64,000 nt of DNA from Aerococcaceae bacterium zg-1292 (GCA_016126655.1 CP065955.1:789001-853000), one strand, 5' to 3'. Shown: positions 36,628 to 45,401, counted from the stretch's first letter. Program-made: numbers and translations. The notes: generated from the sequence alone by a model not told the origin.

Positions 36628-37968
36628 TTATAATTGGATTTGAGTCCATTTGCCTAATTTGAATCGATGACGCAATAAAGTAAAGCGTGATAATTGGTCG
36701 GTTAAAATACCAATCCAAATACCATTAAGACCAAGATTAAAGATATGAACTAGTACAAGCGTAACAGTTGTACGAATAATTGATACGGAGATGATACCGG
36801 TCATCAATGTATAACGTACATCACCACCAGCACGTAAACAACCGCCATAAACAAGTTGAGAGATTTGTAGCAATACAATAATCATAATAAAGCGAGTGGC
36901 TTTAGTAGCTTCAACTACAACACTAGGATTATCAAAGTAGAGTCCCATGATGCGTTGTCCGAATAGGAATAAAAAGATGGATAATAAAATTGACATGGCT
37001 AAACCGATACGTTGACAAATATAACCAAAGTTAATGGCTTCTTCATGGTCACCTTTTCCGAGCGCACGTCCAGAAAGGGCAACGGCAGCCACTTGCATCC
37101 CATCACCAAATGAAAAACCTAAACTCAGTAAATTCATCCCTGCATTATAAATCGCGAACGAATGCGTACCGAGATTGGCAGCAGTAATCGCTGTTGTCAC
37201 AAACCCAATCCGCATCGCTAAATTTTCAATGACCATCGTTGAACCTATTTTGAAGATGGTTTTGACTGTTTCAAACCGCATTTTCACCTTATGATGGAGG
37301 ATGTAAGGGATTTGAATCAAACTTTGACGTTTGAATAACGAGCGAATACTCATTAGCATGGCTACCATACTACCAATGACCGTCGCTAGAGCAGCCCCTT
37401 GTATACCTAGTGCAGGGAAACCAAATTGTCCACCAATTAGTAAGTAATTAAAGACAATGTTAATAATTGATGAGGTCAAATTGGTAACAAAAGCGATTTT
37501 TGTATTCCCACTTCCACGTTGAGCAGCATTAATAACCATGGCGATGACATTAAAAATTAAGCCACCCATAATGATTTGAAAATAATTGACAGCAGCTTGG
37601 TGAGTTTCTTGGTTACTACCTGATAAAGTTAAAATTGGATGTGCAAAATAAAGGGCAATCGTTGTGATGATAACACAACCAATCAGGGCTAATATCATTG
37701 CAGTTAAAAAAACTTCGTTGGCACCACGCTTATCTTCTTGACCGCGACGCCTAGCTACAATTGTTGATACAGAAATCGTAATACCGAAAAATAGAGTTAA
37801 ACCAATCAACTTTGGCTGTGTGGTCAGTCCGACCGAAGCAATCGCATAACTGCCTAATGAACCAACCATCATCGTATCAATCATCCCAGCTAACGAAATG
37901 AAAAAGCTTTCTAAAACAGACGGCCACGCCATTTGTAGTGCTGTTTTGTAATAATGTTTTTGTCTCAT
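36628..37968 (-). CDS. MATE-family efflux transporter
   Basis: A 446-residue membrane antiporter with about 12 helices in two repeats. The N-terminal half contains M-A-W-P-S-V-L-E-S and D-T-M-M-V-G-S-L-G, typical of NorM/DinF-type MATE proteins; the repeat half has A-L-S-G-R-A-L-G-K-G. Such proteins exchange drugs or metabolites for Na+ or H+. The ATG at 37968 is preferred over the upstream in-frame ATG at 37977 because AAAGGATGG then lies at a suitable distance. It is a single gene. Confidence 0.88.
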   Translation of the reverse strand: MRQKHYYKTALQMAWPSVLESFFISLAGMIDTMMVGSLGSYAIASVGLTTQPKLIGLTLFFGITISVSTIVARRRGQEDKRGANEVFLTAMILALIGCVIITTIALYFAHPILTLSGSNQETHQAAVNYFQIIMGGLIFNVIAMVINAAQRGSGNTKIAFVTNLTSSIINIVFNYLLIGGQFGFPALGIQGAALATVIGSMVAMLMSIRSLFKRQSLIQIPYILHHKVKMRFETVKTIFKIGSTMVIENLAMRIGFVTTAITAANLGTHSFAIYNAGMNLLSLGFSFGDGMQVAAVALSGRALGKGDHEEAINFGYICQRIGLAMSILLSIFLFLFGQRIMGLYFDNPSVVVEATKATRFIMIIVLLQISQLVYGGCLRAGGDVRYTLMTGIISVSIIRTTVTLVLVHIFNLGLNGIWIGILTDQLSRFTLLRHRFKLGKWTQIQL

Positions 37969-38266
37969 AATAACCATCCTTTATATCTATCTCTATGATA
38001 ATACTAACCTATACAGAAAGCTAGCGTAATGCCAGAATAATTAACAATATTAAGTATATAACGAGTAGGAATAGTTATGAAATGAACGACAAGTATGATG
38101 CTGAAGCAGTAGTGAAGTAGCAGAGAATAAGAACGTATCTGATTAGGTATTACGCAATAAAAATGATATGATAGAGGTAGAAAATATCACGAAGTAATGG
38201 ACACAAGGGAGTGTCTAGATAACCTATATTTTCAATGGAAGTATTGAGTTAAAGGAGGACTTTTCA
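37969..38266. other. Intergenic region between MATE gene and hypothetical gene
   Basis: Divergent spacer of about 300 bp. A TATGAT near 38167 could be a -10 for the rightward gene. Nothing else is recognised. Confidence 0.4.
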
Positions 38267-38680
38267 ATGGGAATTTTTGATTTGTTCAGACGTAAAAAGG
38301 AATCTAAAGCAGAAATAAATTCGACGCAATCAATGTCACAATCCGAAGACTTTGTTGGAGTTAGGCTGTCGACACAGACAACTGATATTATGGAACCAAC
38401 TAAAGAGCAAATAAATCAAGCAACACAACATGCTATTAATACATTCGATGAATTTGTACTTGTAGAATGGCGCTCACCCAATAGAGAAATAGCCTTTTTA
38501 CAAGGCATTGGCTTTGGCACTAGTTATCGCTTAGAATACGTACCTGTCGGCGCGCAATCAGGTTTTGCTTATGTCGTTGAAGGAGTCTCCTTAGAAGATG
38601 CTATGCATTTTTTTAATGAGTTTGCTGAACAACATAAGATTAATTTTGATGCCACTTGGCAGTGGAAAGCAATTGTCTAA
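38267..38680 (+). CDS. Hypothetical cytoplasmic protein
   Basis: A 137-residue soluble protein starting M-G-I-F-D-L-F-R-R-K-K, a pattern often seen in small Firmicute proteins with an amphipathic basic N-terminus. Residues 20-40 are Ser/Gln-rich and probably disordered. The C-terminal 90 residues look like a compact alpha/beta domain with F-D-E-F-V-L-V-E-W. I do not recognise the family. GGAGG is 9 bases before the ATG, which supports expression. Confidence 0.6.
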   Translation: MGIFDLFRRKKESKAEINSTQSMSQSEDFVGVRLSTQTTDIMEPTKEQINQATQHAINTFDEFVLVEWRSPNREIAFLQGIGFGTSYRLEYVPVGAQSGFAYVVEGVSLEDAMHFFNEFAEQHKINFDATWQWKAIV

Positions 38681-38721
38681 TATTTATGAATAATTTGTGA
38701 TTTGTGAATACATTAGAGTAA

Positions 38722-38832
38722 GACAATGGGTGCTCTGACTTGAACCACTGGAGCAAAATACCGGCGTGCGAGTCAACACACAGAGGGATTTTGTGAAGTG
38801 GAAGTCGAGGCAGTCCGAACGAACCAGAATAA
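38722..38832 (+). repeat. Intact dispersed repeat before the membrane protein gene
   Basis: It begins GACAATGGGTGCTCTGACTT and ends GAACGAACCAGAATAA, directly followed by GGAGG. Its centre (ATACCGGCGTGCGAGTCAACACACAG) is the closest match to the copy interrupted by the group II intron, and so serves as the uninterrupted reference. Confidence 0.85.
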
Positions 38833-38842
38833 GGAGGATTCA

Positions 38843-39835
38843 ATGAATCAATTACAAGAACAAGTAGTCATACAACCCAAACAACGCATGATGAGTACAC
38901 AACAAAAGATTTTGTGGACACTTTTATCCATAGGTATTGCTATACTATGTTGGTGGTTTGCAAATTCCCAAGCATTACTTGATTTAACCACCTATATTGC
39001 ACAAGAACTTGATGGTATGAAAGAAAATGTCGTCAAATTGACCGCTATCTCGGCAGCAAGCTCGACCGCATTGACACTTATTCCAGGAGATGTTGCGACA
39101 CCGTTAGCTGAAAATTTAGCGGACATTTCGGATTATTTAATCATCGTTTTTATCGGTTTGTGGTTCCAGAAGTATTTATTTTCATCAATGGGATTGCTCG
39201 TTTTAAAACTAATTATCCCAGTTGGACTTGCTGTTAACATTTATGGTTTATGGATACCGCAAACTGCTCCAGTCTATTTAATGATTAAGCGCATTAGCCG
39301 TAAAATTATATTATTTGGTGTAGCACTCTTTTGTGTCGTACCGACAACCATTTTTATTACAAATCAAATTGAATCTACCTATCAAAGTACTATCAATCGT
39401 ACCATTGATGAGGCGCAAGTGATTCAAAATGAAGTGAAGCAACAAGAAGAGTCCGAAAACAAACCCAATAATCAAGCGACAAGAGATAGTCAAAATAATG
39501 ATAACATAATGGGACAGATTTCAGGAGCAATCTCTCATGCATTGAGTGGTGTGGTTGATTTTACTACCGGGTCAATCAATAATGTTGCGAATGCGGTGAC
39601 TGATTTACCGAATAAAATGATTGGTACCTTGAATAATTTAATCGACTCACTTGCAATATTAATAGTGGTGAACTGTATTGCGCCGATTTTAATTTTTGTC
39701 ATTCTTGTGTGGTTGATGAATTTAATTTTTGGAATTAATTTGAAACCAAGCGCTAACCCTGTAGGTATTATGGGGAATTTTACACGTCAACGTCTACAAA
39801 AAAATGGCGCGTATGATGAAGTAAAAGACATTTAG
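38843..39835 (+). CDS. Membrane protein of unknown function
   Basis: A 330-residue protein with about five membrane segments: near residues 25-43, 95-115, 120-140, 155-180 and 270-300. A Gln/Asn/Glu-rich external or cytosolic segment (residues about 195-225) precedes a domain with repeated small residues. No family recognised. The frame begins further upstream inside the dispersed repeat, but GGAGG and homologous-looking start context place initiation at 38843. A terminator shared with the next, convergent gene follows. Confidence 0.65.
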   Translation: MNQLQEQVVIQPKQRMMSTQQKILWTLLSIGIAILCWWFANSQALLDLTTYIAQELDGMKENVVKLTAISAASSTALTLIPGDVATPLAENLADISDYLIIVFIGLWFQKYLFSSMGLLVLKLIIPVGLAVNIYGLWIPQTAPVYLMIKRISRKIILFGVALFCVVPTTIFITNQIESTYQSTINRTIDEAQVIQNEVKQQEESENKPNNQATRDSQNNDNIMGQISGAISHALSGVVDFTTGSINNVANAVTDLPNKMIGTLNNLIDSLAILIVVNCIAPILIFVILVWLMNLIFGINLKPSANPVGIMGNFTRQRLQKNGAYDEVKDI

Positions 39836-39851
39836 TAAGAGACATAAAAAC

Positions 39852-39898
39852 AGGTAAAATGCCATCTATATAAGAGTGAGCATTTTACCTATTTTTTA
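39852..39898. terminator. Bidirectional terminator
   Basis: AGGTAAAATGC and GCATTTTACCT form a perfect 11-bp stem with a T run that reaches the last bases of the DedA-like gene on the opposite strand. Confidence 0.85.
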
Positions 39899-40495
39899 GT
39901 TAAATAATGGAAGTGCTTGTTCGATAAAGGTTTTTAAGCCAATGCTGTATGCTGCGATTGATAATGGTTTGCCTAGCCAGATAATGAGTGAAAATGTCTT
40001 CCAATCCATCGCGGTAGTGCCGGCTAAATAGCACAAGAAATCGTCGGGAGCCACCGGAAAGAAAATAGCCAAGGCGAAACAACGTGTGAAGCGACGGTCT
40101 TTGGTGACCCAAGCATCATATTTTTTAATAGTTTGTTGTGAAAATAGCTGATGAAGTAATGGGCGTCCATAATATTTGGCAATACCAAAGGCAATCATCG
40201 AGCCAACGCAAATACCGATATAATTCCACCAAAATCCTTCAACTGCTCCAAAGATAACCACACCAGCGACAGTGGAGATGCCGCCTGGAATAACTGGAAT
40301 AACAACTTGAATAATTTGAATAGCGATAAAGAGTAATATCCCGAGTAATCCAAATTGATGGACGGTTTGATGCAATGTATCAACAGATGTTAGCAACCCT
40401 GATTGATAGCACCATATTGCTAAAAAGCCACAGCCAATGACTCCTACGAGTGAAATGATGTGAAAGATAGGTGTTTTTACTGATTCTGAACTCAT
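39896..40495 (-). CDS. TVP38/TMEM64 (DedA-like, VTT domain) membrane protein
   Basis: A 199-residue protein with five to six membrane segments and the VTT-domain core: V-I-P-V-I-P-G-G in the first re-entrant loop, G-S-M-I-A-F-G-I-A-K-Y-Y-G-R after it, then F-F-P-V-A-P-D-D-F-L-C-Y-L-A-G. The family includes lipid scramblase/flippase-type proteins (undecaprenyl phosphate or phospholipid recycling); the specific role is unproven. The ribosome-binding site is weak. It is 16 bp downstream of the ybjQ-like gene on the same strand, so the two form a pair. Confidence 0.83.
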   Translation of the reverse strand: MSSESVKTPIFHIISLVGVIGCGFLAIWCYQSGLLTSVDTLHQTVHQFGLLGILLFIAIQIIQVVIPVIPGGISTVAGVVIFGAVEGFWWNYIGICVGSMIAFGIAKYYGRPLLHQLFSQQTIKKYDAWVTKDRRFTRCFALAIFFPVAPDDFLCYLAGTTAMDWKTFSLIIWLGKPLSIAAYSIGLKTFIEQALPLFN

Positions 40496-40511
40496 TATAG
40501 GACCTATCCAA

Positions 40512-40829
40512 TTAAATGGTTACAGCGGTGCCACTACCGATAACCATCATCATGCCATTGTCTACGCCTAAAACTTCATAATCAACACGCATACCAACAA
40601 TCGCATTAGCTCCTATTTGTCGTGCGCGTTGTTCCAATTCATTGAGGGCTTCGGCTTGTGCTTGACGCAATTCTTTTTCATACGTTGTTGAGCGCCCACC
40701 GAATATATTACGTAAGCCGGCACTCATATCTTTCATAAAATTTATCCCTACGACCACTTCGCTAAAAACGACGCCATTGTACTCTTTAATAATTTGACCA
40801 TCGATAATAGGTGTTGTTGTGATAATCAT
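40512..40829 (-). CDS. YbjQ-family protein (DUF74)
   Basis: A 105-residue protein with the YbjQ pattern: T-T-P-x-I-D-G-x-x-I at the start, the middle block [19 protein letters not shown], and a C-terminal G-S-G-T-A-V-T. YbjQ proteins form pentamers; their role is unknown, with links to metal or heavy-metal binding in annotation only. The ATG at 40829 has GGAGG 8 bases before it; the in-frame ATG at 40844 lies in the ribosome-binding site. Confidence 0.85.
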   Translation of the reverse strand: MIITTTPIIDGQIIKEYNGVVFSEVVVGINFMKDMSAGLRNIFGGRSTTYEKELRQAQAEALNELEQRARQIGANAIVGMRVDYEVLGVDNGMMMVIGSGTAVTI

Positions 40830-41039
40830 TTTTAAAACCTCCAAGACTTATTTGTTGCTTTTATTATACGGTAGAAAATTCATCTGTTCATCCGCCTCAA
40901 GTTGTATTTCTAAAATTTTTAAAATATAATAGAGAGTAATCAGTGTACGATAGGAATTGATGTAGGTGAGCGCAGACTGAAAGTATTCGTGATTAGTTAT
41001 GAGGACCGATGGAGTAGCAAGGAGGATTGAATAAATAAG

Positions 41040-41783
41040 ATGAATCAACAATTTTATCAGTTTTTGTATCAGCGGATGCCAGAATTTCAATTGGAGCCCG
41101 ATGCACAGTTGGCATTTTCAAAGCAAAAGATGACACAATTGATTGAGCAGCTACCTCGGTCAATTGACAATGCGCTTGAATTGGGTTCGGGTGTCGGCTA
41201 TGATGCGATGGCATTGAACCAACTCGGTGTGGATGTGACAGCGATTGAACTGGATATCGGGGCAATGGATGCTGCCGATTCGTTGCAGCGGCAGTTTGGT
41301 ACGCAAGTAGCCTTTGTGCAAGAAGATTTTTATCAATATCAACCAAATGAATTATTTGATTTCGTTTATTATATTGATGGTTTTGGTGCATTTAGTGATG
41401 AGGCGCAACAACAATTATTAAAGCGAATCACTACGTGGCTCCAGCCGGAAGGCTATGCATATATTGATGTTTATAATGCAGATTATTGGCGGACAACGCA
41501 TAATGTCAAGATGAATTTGACGCCTACATTGACGCGTATGTACCAATACGATGAAGCGAGACATCAGTTTATCGATAACTGGCATGACGCTCAAACTGGA
41601 GAAACTCAAACTCAAGTATTAAAATGCTATACACTCGATGATGTGAAACGCATGGTTACCAAAGCAGGCTTAACAGTACATTCAGTCACACCATCAGGAA
41701 AAATGGATTACGACAAAATGGAGTGGATAGATAAAGCGACATTATCTGACTGTATGTATTTTCAAGTACTTGTGGTAAAATGA
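41040..41783 (+). CDS. Class I SAM-dependent methyltransferase
   Basis: A 247-residue methyltransferase with motif I A-L-E-L-G-S-G-V-G-Y-D (residues about 45-55), an acidic residue in T-A-I-E-L-D closing strand 2, and F-D-F-V-Y-Y-I-D-G as motif IV. The substrate cannot be told; the aromatic YIDGFG suggests a small molecule. GGAGG lies 15 bases before the ATG, a rather long spacing. The DNA in this gene has higher GC than its neighbours. Confidence 0.8.
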   Translation: MNQQFYQFLYQRMPEFQLEPDAQLAFSKQKMTQLIEQLPRSIDNALELGSGVGYDAMALNQLGVDVTAIELDIGAMDAADSLQRQFGTQVAFVQEDFYQYQPNELFDFVYYIDGFGAFSDEAQQQLLKRITTWLQPEGYAYIDVYNADYWRTTHNVKMNLTPTLTRMYQYDEARHQFIDNWHDAQTGETQTQVLKCYTLDDVKRMVTKAGLTVHSVTPSGKMDYDKMEWIDKATLSDCMYFQVLVVK

Positions 41784-41810
41784 ATGTATTAATAAGAAAA
41801 AAGTGCCACA

Positions 41811-41858
41811 AGGTGAGACGGATACGGACGACAAGTCAACCCAAGCGAACCCAAATAA
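41811..41858 (+). repeat. Truncated dispersed repeat (right part) before ridA
   Basis: GACAAGTCAACCCAAGCGAACCCAAATAA matches the right arm and end of the family. Only a scrambled remnant of the left arm remains. The ribosome-binding site GGAG of ridA follows at once. Confidence 0.65.
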
Positions 41859-41870
41859 GGAGTAGATTAG

Positions 41871-42251
41871 ATGAAAAAATTAGAAACAAGTAAAGCACCA
41901 GCAGCTGTAGGTCCTTACTCACAGGGTATTCAAACCGGTAATTTATTTTATTTATCAGGACAATTAGGATTAAATCCTGAGACCGGTAAACTCGTCGAAG
42001 GCGGTGTTCAAGCCCAAGCGAAACAAGCATTTGAAAACATTAAACATGTCTTAGCATCTGAAGGATTAACCCTTGATAATGTAGTTAAAGTATTAGTATT
42101 ATTAGCTGATATTCAAGACTTTGCGGCAGTGAATGACGTTTATGCAACACAATTTAATGAACCATATCCTGCTCGCAGTGCATTTGCAGTAGCCGCATTG
42201 CCATTAGGTGGGTTAATTGAAATCGAAGTCATCGCTGAACGTGGTGAATAA
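41871..42251 (+). CDS. ridA: RidA family 2-iminobutanoate/2-iminopropanoate deaminase
   Basis: This enzyme hydrolyses reactive enamines and imines produced by PLP enzymes, protecting them from damage. The 126-residue length and motifs match: G-P-Y-S-Q-G-I near residue 16, Y-L-S-G-Q-L-G near 28, N-P-E-T-G after it, and the C-terminal P-A-R-S-A-F-A-V with the catalytic Arg, then E-I-E-V-I-A. It has its own terminator. The nearby threonine/branched-chain genes usual for ridA partners are absent. Confidence 0.95.
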   Translation: MKKLETSKAPAAVGPYSQGIQTGNLFYLSGQLGLNPETGKLVEGGVQAQAKQAFENIKHVLASEGLTLDNVVKVLVLLADIQDFAAVNDVYATQFNEPYPARSAFAVAALPLGGLIEIEVIAERGE

Positions 42252-42260
42252 ATATTAAGA

Positions 42261-42314
42261 AAACACGATAAGGATGATTGATAATGAACGATTGAGTCCT
42301 TATCGTGTTTTTTT
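42261..42314 (+). terminator. Terminator after ridA
   Basis: AAACACGATAAGGA and TCCTTATCGTGTTT form a perfect 14-bp stem with a T run. Confidence 0.92.
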
Positions 42315-42485
42315 AGAGCTCTAAAATTGTCAGCATAAAGCTAGATATTTAATAAAATTGAAAACTTTTCAGTAAAATTGAACGGTAGGCTAGATAATAG
42401 TGAGTAAGTTTAAAATTTTCGCTTCAATTGATAAAAAACATTTCTTATTGAAAGCTTTTTCTTTTTGGTATAATTATGTTAGTGG

Positions 42486-42572
42486 CAAGCCAAACTACCT
42501 TGGTTTAATAGTTGATTAGTATAATCTTTCTTTATTAGCCTACTAGTTGGTAGTTTGGTTTGTTCTTTTTAT
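42486..42572 (+). promoter_or_regulatory. Long hairpin upstream of the gene fossil (possible attenuator)
   Basis: CAAGCCAAACTACC pairs with GGTAGTTTGGTTTG 49 nt later (13 of 14 positions), followed by TTCTTTTT. It lies just upstream of the truncated ABC reading frame, where a regulated terminator of a resistance or immunity gene could sit. TATAAT at 42473-42478 might be the promoter. Confidence 0.5.
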
Positions 42573-42599
42573 TAAAGTGATTGCGATGGAGGAATAGTG

Positions 42600-42914
42600 A
42601 TGCTGCAATTAAATCATTTATCAAAACACTATGGCAAATCTGTTGTTTTTGATGACTTAAATTTCAAAATTGGAAAATCGGGATTGATTTATACTATTAG
42701 TCTATGCTTTATGAGTGCTTATTTAATTGATGCTCTCCTCTTTAAATATTATTTGCGACAATTAACTTATTTTTCTGGCATTCGATTTATGTTTCAATGG
42801 ACAGTCGTTTTGAGCACGGTGCTATTGATTTTGTTTATCGCATTCATATGCGTGGGGTGGAATATTCGTGGTGTTAAACTTAATAAGTTAAACCTTTCTT
42901 TGTCTAAACATTAA
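42600..42914 (+). pseudogene. Fusion fossil: ABC ATPase start joined to permease tail
   Basis: The first 28 codons read M-L-Q-L-N-H-L-S-K-H-Y-G-K-S-V-V-F-D-D-L-N-F-x-I, the opening of an ABC ATPase. Just before the expected Walker A the frame changes character and continues with two hydrophobic helices and a tail resembling the C-terminus of an FtsX-type permease. The simplest reading is an in-frame deletion that removed most of the ATPase and permease genes. Walker A, signature and Walker B are all missing, so it cannot be an ATPase. GGAGG precedes the ATG, so a 104-residue membrane peptide may still be made. Confidence 0.65.
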
Positions 42915-42937
42915 TCAGCTAATATGTTTTTATCGAA
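42909..42937 (+). repeat. 29-bp direct repeat, copy 1
   Basis: The block around ATTAATCAGCTAATATG recurs at 44133-44161 with one mismatch in 29. This copy overlaps the stop of the fusion fossil. Confidence 0.8.
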
Positions 42938-43011
42938 TTTATGGATAAGACAAATGGATTAAAAATAGTGTTTGAAAAATCGAATTTATTAAAAGAAACA
43001 GTATATGACTT

Positions 43012-43062
43012 ATGAAAAAATCAATTGTTAAAACATCTTTAAATGCTGCGTTAGCTTTATAA
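43012..43062 (+). pseudogene. Possible truncated signal-peptide start of a small secreted peptide
   Basis: ATG followed by K-K-S-I-V-K-T-S-L-N-A-A-L-A-L and a stop: the look of a leader cut after the hydrophobic start. It is reminiscent of leaders of lactococcin 972-type peptides, whose genes accompany an ABC/permease pair like the fossil upstream. No strong ribosome-binding site is present. Confidence 0.25.
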
Positions 43063-43195
43063 GGTGATTCTTTCGTTTGAGTTAGTAAACTTCAAATAGT
43101 AATCGTCTACATTATAATTTGCAATTGACTCTTTTTGAACAGCCATTTATATGTTATAATTAATTATAAATAATATTCATGGTAGGAGAGAAGAG

Positions 43196-44011
43196 ATGAA
43201 ACTAAAACGTGTTATAACGAGTGGATTAGTAGCTTTATTATTATTATCAACAACTGCTTTAGCCCAAGAACCGCATTTTGCTCACCGTATTCAAACAGAC
43301 TACCAGCAATATGCACATATTGACGAATCTGGTTTTGCGTATAATATTTATGCCGACCCCGATATTTCCAGTGAAATTCAACCACTGAATGAACAGTCAA
43401 GCCCAGATGTCTTATTATTTACTTTTGATGATACACCGCGTGGTGATAATTCTAATGCTTTGCAAATTGCCCAGACATTACATCAAAAAGGTGTAAGTGC
43501 GATTTTCTTAGTAAATGGAATGTATTTACAGACAGAAAAAAACCGTCAAATTGTTAAGCAAATTTATGATTTAGGTTTTGAAATTGGCAACCATACGTCC
43601 AATCACCCCAATTTACGTGATTTGAGCTATAAAGAACAATATGAAGAGATTGCTTCAACGAATCGAATGGTAGAAGAAATTACAGGTGAAAAACCCCGTT
43701 GGTTTAGACCGCCATTTGGTAAGTTTAATATGGATACGATTCTCATTTGTAATGAGTTAGGTTTGCAGCTAATGACTTGGTCATTTGGCTATGACTGGAT
43801 GGAAGAGTATCAAGATGGTCAAGCATTGACGAAAATCTCCCTCGATAATGAATTTATTCGTAGCGGTGCTAATATTTTAATGCACGACTTACCTTGGACA
43901 GCTCAAGCGGTCGGTGCGATGGTGGATGGTTATCGTGCCAAAGGTTACCATATCGTTGACCCTTATATTATTCAACACCAAGAAAATAGTACAGCCCCAT
44001 TACAACCTTAA
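43196..44011 (+). CDS. Secreted polysaccharide deacetylase (NodB domain)
   Basis: A 271-residue exported protein of the carbohydrate esterase 4 family. The signal peptide is basic then L-V-A-L-L-L-L-S-T-T-A-L-A-Q. The NodB domain shows T-F-D-D (metal/catalytic Asp), G-N-H-T-S-N-H-P (the metal His pair), R-P-P-F-G and a final L-M-H-D. Likely substrates are N-acetylated cell wall glycans; peptidoglycan deacetylation gives lysozyme resistance in relatives. AGGAGAG precedes the ATG. The gene is monocistronic. Confidence 0.88.
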   Translation: MKLKRVITSGLVALLLLSTTALAQEPHFAHRIQTDYQQYAHIDESGFAYNIYADPDISSEIQPLNEQSSPDVLLFTFDDTPRGDNSNALQIAQTLHQKGVSAIFLVNGMYLQTEKNRQIVKQIYDLGFEIGNHTSNHPNLRDLSYKEQYEEIASTNRMVEEITGEKPRWFRPPFGKFNMDTILICNELGLQLMTWSFGYDWMEEYQDGQALTKISLDNEFIRSGANILMHDLPWTAQAVGAMVDGYRAKGYHIVDPYIIQHQENSTAPLQP

Positions 44012-44022
44012 TGAATGGACGG

Positions 44023-44060
44023 CAGCAAAGGCATTGAATAAGTCTTTGCTGTTTTTTTAT
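44023..44060 (+). terminator. Terminator after the deacetylase
   Basis: CAGCAAAG pairs with CTTTGCTG around a 13-nt loop, followed by a T run. Confidence 0.8.
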
Positions 44061-44120
44061 TTTGAAGGAAAAGTATAGTGAAAGCCATTCTCTTTTGATT
44101 AAAAAAATATTAGAAAATGA

Positions 44121-44149
44121 TTGACATTTTTTCATTAATCAGCTAATAT
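44121..44149 (+). promoter_or_regulatory. Predicted promoter of the binding-protein gene
   Basis: Consensus TTGACA, a 17-bp spacer and TAATAT. The -10 and downstream bases lie inside the second copy of the 29-bp repeat. Confidence 0.8.
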
Positions 44150-44161
44150 GATTTTATCGAA
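44133..44161 (+). repeat. 29-bp direct repeat, copy 2
   Basis: Matches 42909-42937 at 28 of 29 positions. Here it contributes the -10 region of the promoter for the binding-protein gene. Confidence 0.8.
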
Positions 44162-44225
44162 AAGATATCGGTGACATCAGTTAGCCTCGCGTGGATGTAC
44201 GCCAATGAAAACGGAGGGAAATAGA

Positions 44226-45392
44226 ATGAAATTAAGAAAATTTACCGCAACCTTATTAGCAAGTTTGACTCTAGCCAGTGTCGTAGCCACAACGGTACCC
44301 GTGTCGGCTCAAGAATCTGTTGTCATCGGTGGAAACTTTGAATTATCGGGTCCGACTGCCTCTTATGGAACCGTGATGGCTAATGCGTTAAAATTAGCGG
44401 TCGAATTACGGAATGCGCAAGGGCCTATTTTAGATGGCTTAAACTTAAAAACGGAGATTTTAGATAATAAGTCTGACCTGACCGAATCGAGTTCAGTAGC
44501 GACACGTTTAGCATCGAATGATAAAGTGATTGGTATTGTTGGACCGGCAACTACAGGGGATGCTCAAGCACAAATCCCAGTCCTTGCAGAAAACAAAATT
44601 CCTGCGATTTTACCAGCAGCGACAGGAGATACCTTAACATTAGCTGATGATGAGTCGGTGTTAGAGTACTTATTCCGTGTTTGTTTTGCAGACTCTTATC
44701 AAGGAACGGCAGGTGCTGCCTATGCATTTAACAAATTAGGGGCGAAAAAAGTGGCGATATTAACTGACCAAGCGACCGACTACTCCCAAGGATTAACCGA
44801 TGCCTTTACGAAAAAATTTAAAGAACTAGGTGGCGAAGTAGTTGCTCAAGAAAGTTATCAATCAGGCGATACTGATTTTTCAGCTACCTTAACGACTTTA
44901 TTAGCGCAAGACTTTGATGCCCTATATGTACCGGGCTATTATACAGAAGTGGGTTTAATCATCAAACAAGCGCGTGAATTTGGTATTACAGCGCCAATCG
45001 TCGGTGGTGACGGTTTATCTAGTAATACATTGTTAGAATTAGCTGGTGCGCCAAATACAAATGATGTGTATTATACGTCACATTTTTCACCAAAATCTAA
45101 GGATGAAAAAGTACAGAACTTCTTAAAAGCATATAAAGAAAAATTCGGTTCAGATGCTGATACATTTGCAGCACTAGCCTTTGATGCATCAAACTTATTG
45201 ATTGATGCGATTGAACGTGCCGGTTCAACTAATCGTGAAGCGGTTAAAAAAGCAATTGCTGAGACTAAAGACTTTGTTGGCGTTACCGGTACATTTTCAA
45301 TTGATGAAAAACACAATCCTGTAAAACCAGTAACTATGATTAAATTAGCAGCAGGCGAAATTGAATCTGCCGAATTATATTCAGCTGAATAA
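44226..45392 (+). CDS. Branched-chain amino acid-type ABC binding protein
   Basis: A 388-residue exported protein of the type I periplasmic-binding fold (LivJ/LivK class). It has a signal peptide (K-L-R-K-F start, hydrophobic core, V-S-A-Q-E) without a lipobox Cys, then V-V-I-G-G-N-F-E-L-S-G-P-T-A-S-Y-G, the classic opening of this family, and I-G-I-V-G-P-A-T-T-G-D. Leucine, isoleucine, valine or short amides are family ligands. No permease or ATPase partner (LivHMGF) is in the window. The start at 44226 has GGAGGGAAA; the in-frame ATG at 44205 has none. A consensus promoter is upstream. Confidence 0.9.
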   Translation: MKLRKFTATLLASLTLASVVATTVPVSAQESVVIGGNFELSGPTASYGTVMANALKLAVELRNAQGPILDGLNLKTEILDNKSDLTESSSVATRLASNDKVIGIVGPATTGDAQAQIPVLAENKIPAILPAATGDTLTLADDESVLEYLFRVCFADSYQGTAGAAYAFNKLGAKKVAILTDQATDYSQGLTDAFTKKFKELGGEVVAQESYQSGDTDFSATLTTLLAQDFDALYVPGYYTEVGLIIKQAREFGITAPIVGGDGLSSNTLLELAGAPNTNDVYYTSHFSPKSKDEKVQNFLKAYKEKFGSDADTFAALAFDASNLLIDAIERAGSTNREAVKKAIAETKDFVGVTGTFSIDEKHNPVKPVTMIKLAAGEIESAELYSAE

Positions 45393-45401
45393 TTCCTACC
45401 T

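Noticed and set aside
42486-42599. A riboswitch upstream of the ABC fossil
   Set aside because: Only one long hairpin and a T run are visible; no known aptamer core could be recognised.
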